The position numbers and the translations under genes were made by a program. From positions 5,297,501 to 5,361,500 of the forward strand of contig NC_134765.1 of the NCBI RefSeq assembly GCF_050436995.1: 64,000 nt of DNA, given 5' to 3'. Position 1 is the stretch's first letter; each line of letters starts with the position of its first letter. Positions 59,001 through 64,000 of this stretch are shown piece after piece. The stretch comes from Anticarsia gemmatalis. Taxonomy: Eukaryota > Arthropoda > Insecta > Lepidoptera > Erebidae. The notes beneath the pieces were generated by a model. The model worked only from the letters and a program-made list of their open reading frames with translations, was not told where the DNA came from and did no database searches.

Positions 59001-62000
59001 CCAGATTTTTGGTGGTTATTAAAAAAGGTATATAAATTTTATTAAAAAAAAACACTACATATTATAATATAAAATACAATCCGCTCGCGACACCAGTCTG
59101 TACAAAATAAACTCAAAATCTATATAATATATCTACGATTATCATGCGATCTTATCTAAGAATAGTGATTCTTAAGATTATAGGACACAAGCTGTGGAGG
59201 TTAACAGGTGTAACCCATCCGCTGGGCGTGTCTTTAATAAAAAACGTACGTCATTAATTAAATAGAAAATTGCAGACACTAAGCTAGACAATAATATTAA
59301 ATATGGTAACGTTTAGAATTGAAGGGTGTTAATACTGAATTGAAAAATAAAAGGACTATTATTAGAGTACGTTTAATAGGCAAGTAGAAAAATAAAATGC
59401 GATGTATATTTATTAGGTTGTACCGCACCTATGTAATTGTAGAATATTGTAAAGCATATTTTAATATAATCGTAATAATTAGGTGTTAACCTTAGGAAAG
59501 CGACTGTAAATATATTTAATATTGTTTCTGAGCTTGTGGAAAGTCTAGTTTTTACGAGCAGCTAATGCATTAGTTATTTTTGACAAGTTGCTAATAAAAT
59601 TTATGACACCATTATTATTAAACATGTAATTTGGCATCTTATTTTATAATTAAACTACTTTAGTGGTAAACTAGCATGAGTTTAGCACTAAAATTGTGAG
59701 TTTACCAATAAATTTTCTCGACCAGCACCTACAGGCGTATGAAAAATAGCGTAGATCAAAGTGATTTCCACTCACAAAGCTATATTTTATAGCGTATCTA
59801 CTCCTACTGTGTAAATACTTAACTATAAACAAACGATCACATCAAGTACTCATTGACTTCAATGATATATCTGTAACAGATAAACGCTGCTTTTAACTCG
59901 CGTACATACAAAAAATACTGGACACACACACACATTATTCTACTGAAGAGATGAAATACACTAGAATTACTTTTCAATATTACTTTTAAAATGTAATGAC
60001 GTAAATCAATTAATATTAAATTAATTCATAAATTATAAAATTACTAGCAATTAATCAAAAGATTTCCAACTGCCTATATTAACGTAAAAAATCGATTTGA
60101 TTACAGAACCTTTTTTCTTCCTAATAATTTCTCAAACTAGCTTTTAAGTTCGATGTAGGACGGGTTTAAGCGATAAGCACTATCTTATTTAACTCCTAAG
60201 CCTTTTTTTCTGCTCAATTTGAACATGAATATCAGCATATTAAATATGTAACGCAAAGAAGCACCAAGAATGCTTTTGTGTTAGCAATTGTTCCTACATT
60301 GGTGTAAGTCGTTTATTAACCCATCACATTATACCATAGTTTTGTTCCTCTGCAGACATTTGAAAAGAAATTCTTGATACTTATACTATTTATTGCCAGT
60401 TCCTTGTACTTTCTGCAGCTTTTGTATACGTGACATGTTTAGTTTATTGCTTAGGCACTAGTTTTGCCTACGGCTTGGAATGAATTTTCAAATGGCAGTC
60501 TATGTAAAGCAGGGATACTTCATCATTTGTACCTAGAGTAACATTAGCAGGATGATAGAACAGTTGTTTGTTTTTCTACCACTATCGACTATCAACAACC
60601 GGTAAGCTATCGATATATTTTGTATGAAAATGTAATCTTTATAATCTAATTGTAGGGACTATTCATTTTTAGGCACATTTTAAGACTGAAGAAAATCTTG
60701 CTTAGCCAAAGTACAAACGTGATATTTACTAGATTGTTAGAAACTGCCAGAAAAAATATTACTACCACACCAATACAAGGACAAAATGAAACACGAAGTT
60801 TAAGGTAATTGAATTTCAAGCATAAATACCTCGAAAACCCTGAAATTCCCGAAGTCTAATACCCCCTAAGTTTTTATTACCTACGTATTTTAAAACGCGT
60901 TATAGGTGGCATAATGTAATAACTACTTAGATAATAAATTCTACGTTACAAATTTTATTACGAGCATTAGACAATTATAAATTCATAGTTATCTTTAACA
61001 CGTAATTATTACAATTTCATATGTAAATTCACACATTAATAAGTAGTAATTCCATATGAACGGCCACCATTTATGGAATTATGACATTCGCTACTTTGTG
61101 TAGTACAATTGGAATTCGCAGATGAAATGTTGTAACTTTATTTATGTGTTTTTAGCTGCGTAGACTCAGTGGTTTTGAGCTTATACCCGCTGTGTAACAA
61201 GATAATTTCACCGTTTATAGAACTTAAAAAACTTACAATTGAATAAGACCAACCTTAACAATAATAGTTGGAAAGCAAGCTGAGTGATGGATCTTAGGAA
61301 ACAAATCAACCGGTTCATGGCTTAACATCATAAAGACTCAAAGAGTTTCTCAGTACAAAGTTTAGTCACATCGCTCACCAACCGTTTGTTGACGATAAGA
61401 CTTCAACCAGTTGGCTAAAGAACCACAATTGCAGTTTATTTGCCTAGTGTTCAAGTCAACGTGCTGGAACTGCTGATTCTCTTTTTTTTCTTGTTTACGT
61501 AAGTTGGCGGCAGAATCCGGCTATGTATGTTATAAGCCTTATTCGCTGCGAATGACAAGTCCGATACAAATAATTTATAGAAAAAACTTTCACACACATC
61601 GGCCTCAGGGTGCTAAGTCAGGTGTGTACACGACCTAAGTATATCTTAAACCTTCGTTTTAAGTCATGTTAGGATTAGGATTAACACGTTATATTTTTAA
61701 ATAGGAACTTGTCATTTTGCTGTCATTATTGTATAATGGATTAGACAGGAATTAAAATTGTAACAGCCCAAGGTGTGTTAAGACTGTTACTTAGCGGCCG
61801 AGCTATAAAAAATCGTTCTATTTTTAATCTTTTTCCTGTTTTGTTATGATATAATATTATCGTAAAATGAAAGGGCAATTCCCGCACTAATTACGCGGTC
61901 TTTTACAAGTAATCAATAAACAATAACATGAAGTACAAATAGTCCTTATGTAATTGAATTGGATTGGAAAGAAACCATGACTTCTTAGCAGAGAGAAAAC

Positions 62001-62140
62001 AGTTTGAAGGTGCAGGCAAAAGTGAATTGAAAGTATTACGTTTACTAAGTCAATCTCATAAAATAGGAGTAGAAATTAGCACTAAGGCAGGTGATTTTTT
62101 ATGGTGATTTATCTGTAAAATATAATAATTCACATCTTTC
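56055..62140. other. Long intergenic stretch with minor repeats
   Basis: No gene recognised. A box-B-like GGGTTCAATTCCCG at 56970-56983 and a reversed one (GGGATTTGAACCTATG) at 58162-58177 are old SINE heads. 57900-57960 and 60580-60635 share CTATCGA followed by TTTTGTATGAAAA, an unnamed repeat pair. 57340-57420 (GAGGAGAACCGGCAAG) looks repetitive. A CpG-rich, promoter-like patch lies at 58750-58795. Confidence 0.4.
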
Positions 62141-62154
62141 TACGTTTTATAATC

Positions 62155-62215
62155 ACCCCAAGACCTCATAGTCGGCAGTCATGTTCACTACGGACCACAG
62201 ACACAGCCTTGATGA
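62155..62215 (-). repeat. Decayed tRNA-type SINE head
   Basis: AGACCTCATAGTCGGCAGTC matches AGACCTCATGATCAGCAGTC in the copy at 63538-63600; the A and B boxes are eroded. Confidence 0.45.
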
Positions 62216-62531
62216 AGTAAGGCCGTTAATAGGATAATAATATACACTACTTATATGTATATTAGCGATGTCCACGAACATCTGTTTATTATAAAAATAC
62301 TTGTTTTAATTCACAAACATGCTACAGGTGACGGTTATATTAAAATTTATATGTTCCCGACATTTATATTAACTTGATATGACTTGTTACTAACCAGTAG
62401 TAAAATATATTTCATACGCGCACCTTTTTTTATAGGAATAAGCAGAAATATCATATTGTCGGTCATAATTATCAGTAACAAAAACTTAATAACGAGTAAT
62501 CAACAAATATTATAGTTTATTGAAATAAAAT

Positions 62532-62826
62532 ATAAATAAATAAATCCCACTCTGCTGCGCAAGGACCTAATCTCGTTGTGAGGGAGGGGTTAGGCATTGA
62601 GTCCACCATGTTCGACAACTACCGGTTGGGGAACCTTCAAGAACTGTTCTAAAGAACTCTCATGCATGCAAGGTTGCATCATGGTGTTTTCCTTCAACAT
62701 TAGAGCATGTGATAATTATTTCTAATACACACATAGCATCTAAAATTCATTGTGTATGCCTCGGGTTTGAAGCTACAACCACTTGCATGCCAAGAACCAA
62801 CTTATACCATTCGGCCATCACGGCTC
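62532..62826 (-). mobile_element. Full-length tRNA-derived SINE, 12-bp TSD
   Basis: A 295-bp element on the minus strand bounded by perfect TTGAAATAAAAT repeats at 62520-62531 and 62827-62838. Head: A box GGCCGAATGGTATAAG and a decayed B box (GTAGCTTCAAACC). Middle: GTGTATTAGAAATAATTA, GAAGGAAAACACCATGATGC. Tail: ATGGTGGACTCAATGCCTAA, then a TTTATTTATATTTTA-type end. It is the most complete copy here and serves as the reference for the truncated ones. Confidence 0.88.
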
Positions 62827-62839
62827 TTGAAATAAAATT

Positions 62840-63480
62840 ATGGAACAACAACTCTTATTAAATAAAAAATACAAAAGAAGGGTTAACCTTTGACGACGGA
62901 ACAATTATTATTTATCGTTTTTTATTATATTTTATATTTTTAAATTACAAATAGTTAATTAAAAAACAGCCACACACACAACATAGTACTATTGAAACCA
63001 GAGTGCTGTAATGAAAGGAAATCTGATCCTGCCCCGACGTTGTTTTAATTAAGCTTATAACAAAAACCTATCTTTCTGAATAATACAAATCTTGGTTCGT
63101 GTAGAAATAAAGCCCATAACACCCAGTCCAATGATGGTGACAGGTTGTCTACTAATGTCTACCTAAAAAGTTTCTTTGCTTTTGCCATTTGTTAGGTTTG
63201 AAATTATGTATGTCGGTGCTTGCTCAATTATTTCTATACATGCCTTTACTAACATTATAAATGCGAGAATCTATTACGTTTGCACTGATAAAGTGAGAAA
63301 TCAAGATTCGGTTCATATCTGACGTAAAATACGTCGCGTATTATCGGTCGCGTAACGTCTACTGGACTACTATTGAAAGTGGAGTGTAAGGGGTTTCAAA
63401 TAACATCTTTCGGAACACAAGCTAACCTCACCTGCTCGCGGTGCACTCTGCTAAACAACAAACTCTCAGGCTCTCCACTC
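62840..63480. other. Intergenic, nothing firm
   Basis: AT-rich to about 63390, then a GC-richer patch at 63405-63480 that is open in one frame (63373-63561) but runs directly into a SINE head; treated as repeat sequence. Confidence 0.35.
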
Positions 63481-63537
63481 CTCCCCATGAAACTGAAAAT
63501 ATTTAAATATAATTTAGAAAAGACCGAGCTTATCCCG

Positions 63538-63600
63538 GAAATCGGACCCGAGACCTCATGATCAGCAGTCAGGATACATTCCGACCATGCCAGAGGCAGT
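63538..63600 (-). repeat. tRNA-derived SINE head, third type
   Basis: Minus strand: TGGCATGGTCGG (A box, 63581-63592), then ACTGCTGATCATGAGGTCTC and GGGTCCGATTTCC (B box, ending at 63538). The CTGCTGATCATGAGGTCTCG phrase is common in moth SINE heads. Confidence 0.6.
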
Positions 63601-63646
63601 CAATGATGAAGATTAGTACAAGAAAGGAACCCCTTGGATTAACTAG

Positions 63647-63902
63647 TCTATACTAGGTAATATTATAAAATTGTAGAGTTTGTTTGTTTGTTAGGTTGAA
63701 CACCCTTATCTCAGGAATTGTTGGTGCAATTTGAAAAATATTTACGTATTGGATAGCCTATTTATTGAGGAAATCTATAGGCTATATAACATCACGCTAC
63801 GATTAGTAGGAGCATAGTACTAGTAAAAATGTTCCAAAAACGAGGAAAATTATGACCCATTCTCTCTTATGTGACGCAAGCGAAGTTGCACGGGTTAACT
63901 AG
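63647..63902 (+). mobile_element. Non-autonomous Helitron, 256 bp
   Basis: Begins TCTATACTAGGTAATATTAT and ends GGTTAACTAG before T63903, with the CGCAA/TTGCA hairpin. It matches the 250-bp copy at 31553-31802 throughout. The base before the 5' TC is G, not A, and both borders read TTAACTAGT, so the 5' edge may be altered or abut an earlier Helitron end. Confidence 0.8.
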
Positions 63903-64000
63903 TATCACTTTAAAGGTTTAAACATAACGTAACATTTATGATTATCTTTGAAACGGTTATACCGATTACAATTTATGTGATGTCTGATATAAGATGTTAT

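Noticed and set aside
1..64000. CRISPR arrays, bacterial operons, integrated viral genes
   Set aside because: No regularly spaced direct repeats, no bacterial gene organisation and no viral protein motifs were seen; the DNA is insect nuclear.

Overview
The window looks like nuclear DNA from a moth or butterfly (Lepidoptera). It is AT-rich and intron-bearing, with insect sodium-channel accessory genes, insect odorant-binding proteins, non-autonomous Helitrons ending in CAGCTAG, and tRNA-derived SINEs whose 3' tail (GGAGACCCTTGCCCAGCAGTG type) is familiar from lepidopteran genomes. There is no sign of bacterial or organellar DNA. Most of the open frames longer than 60 codons are chance frames in AT-rich or repeat sequence.

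Layout. 1-9.9 kb: no gene recognised; relics of LINEs, SINEs and Helitrons, including a nested Helitron pair at 3.5-4.25 kb. 10.0-14.55 kb: an apparently intact two-ORF non-LTR retrotransposon on the + strand. 17.3-21.4 kb: two minus-strand genes of the TipE/TEH family, auxiliary subunits of the Para voltage-gated sodium channel. The left-hand one has a short last coding exon at 17334-17385 that a simple ORF call misses. 22.1-23.4 kb: two minus-strand 5' exon candidates, one of them coding. 26.2-32.5 kb: two tandem + strand odorant-binding protein genes, each with four exons, the same intron phases, a TATA box, and only four of the six classical cysteines (Minus-C type). 32.5-64 kb: no gene recognised; Helitrons, a 5S-rRNA-derived SINE, tRNA-derived SINEs with intact target-site duplications, and a small MITE-like element.

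How the parts relate. The TipE-like genes act at the neuronal plasma membrane, with two membrane spans and a disulphide-rich extracellular loop. The OBP genes encode small secreted carriers, expected in sensillar lymph or other secretions. Nothing in the sequence links the two groups functionally. The best-supported new observations are the extra TipE-like exon, the nested Helitrons, the 5S-derived SINE and the Minus-C OBP pair. I did not find evidence for a wholly novel biological system. All family calls come from reading the sequence; no database search was possible.
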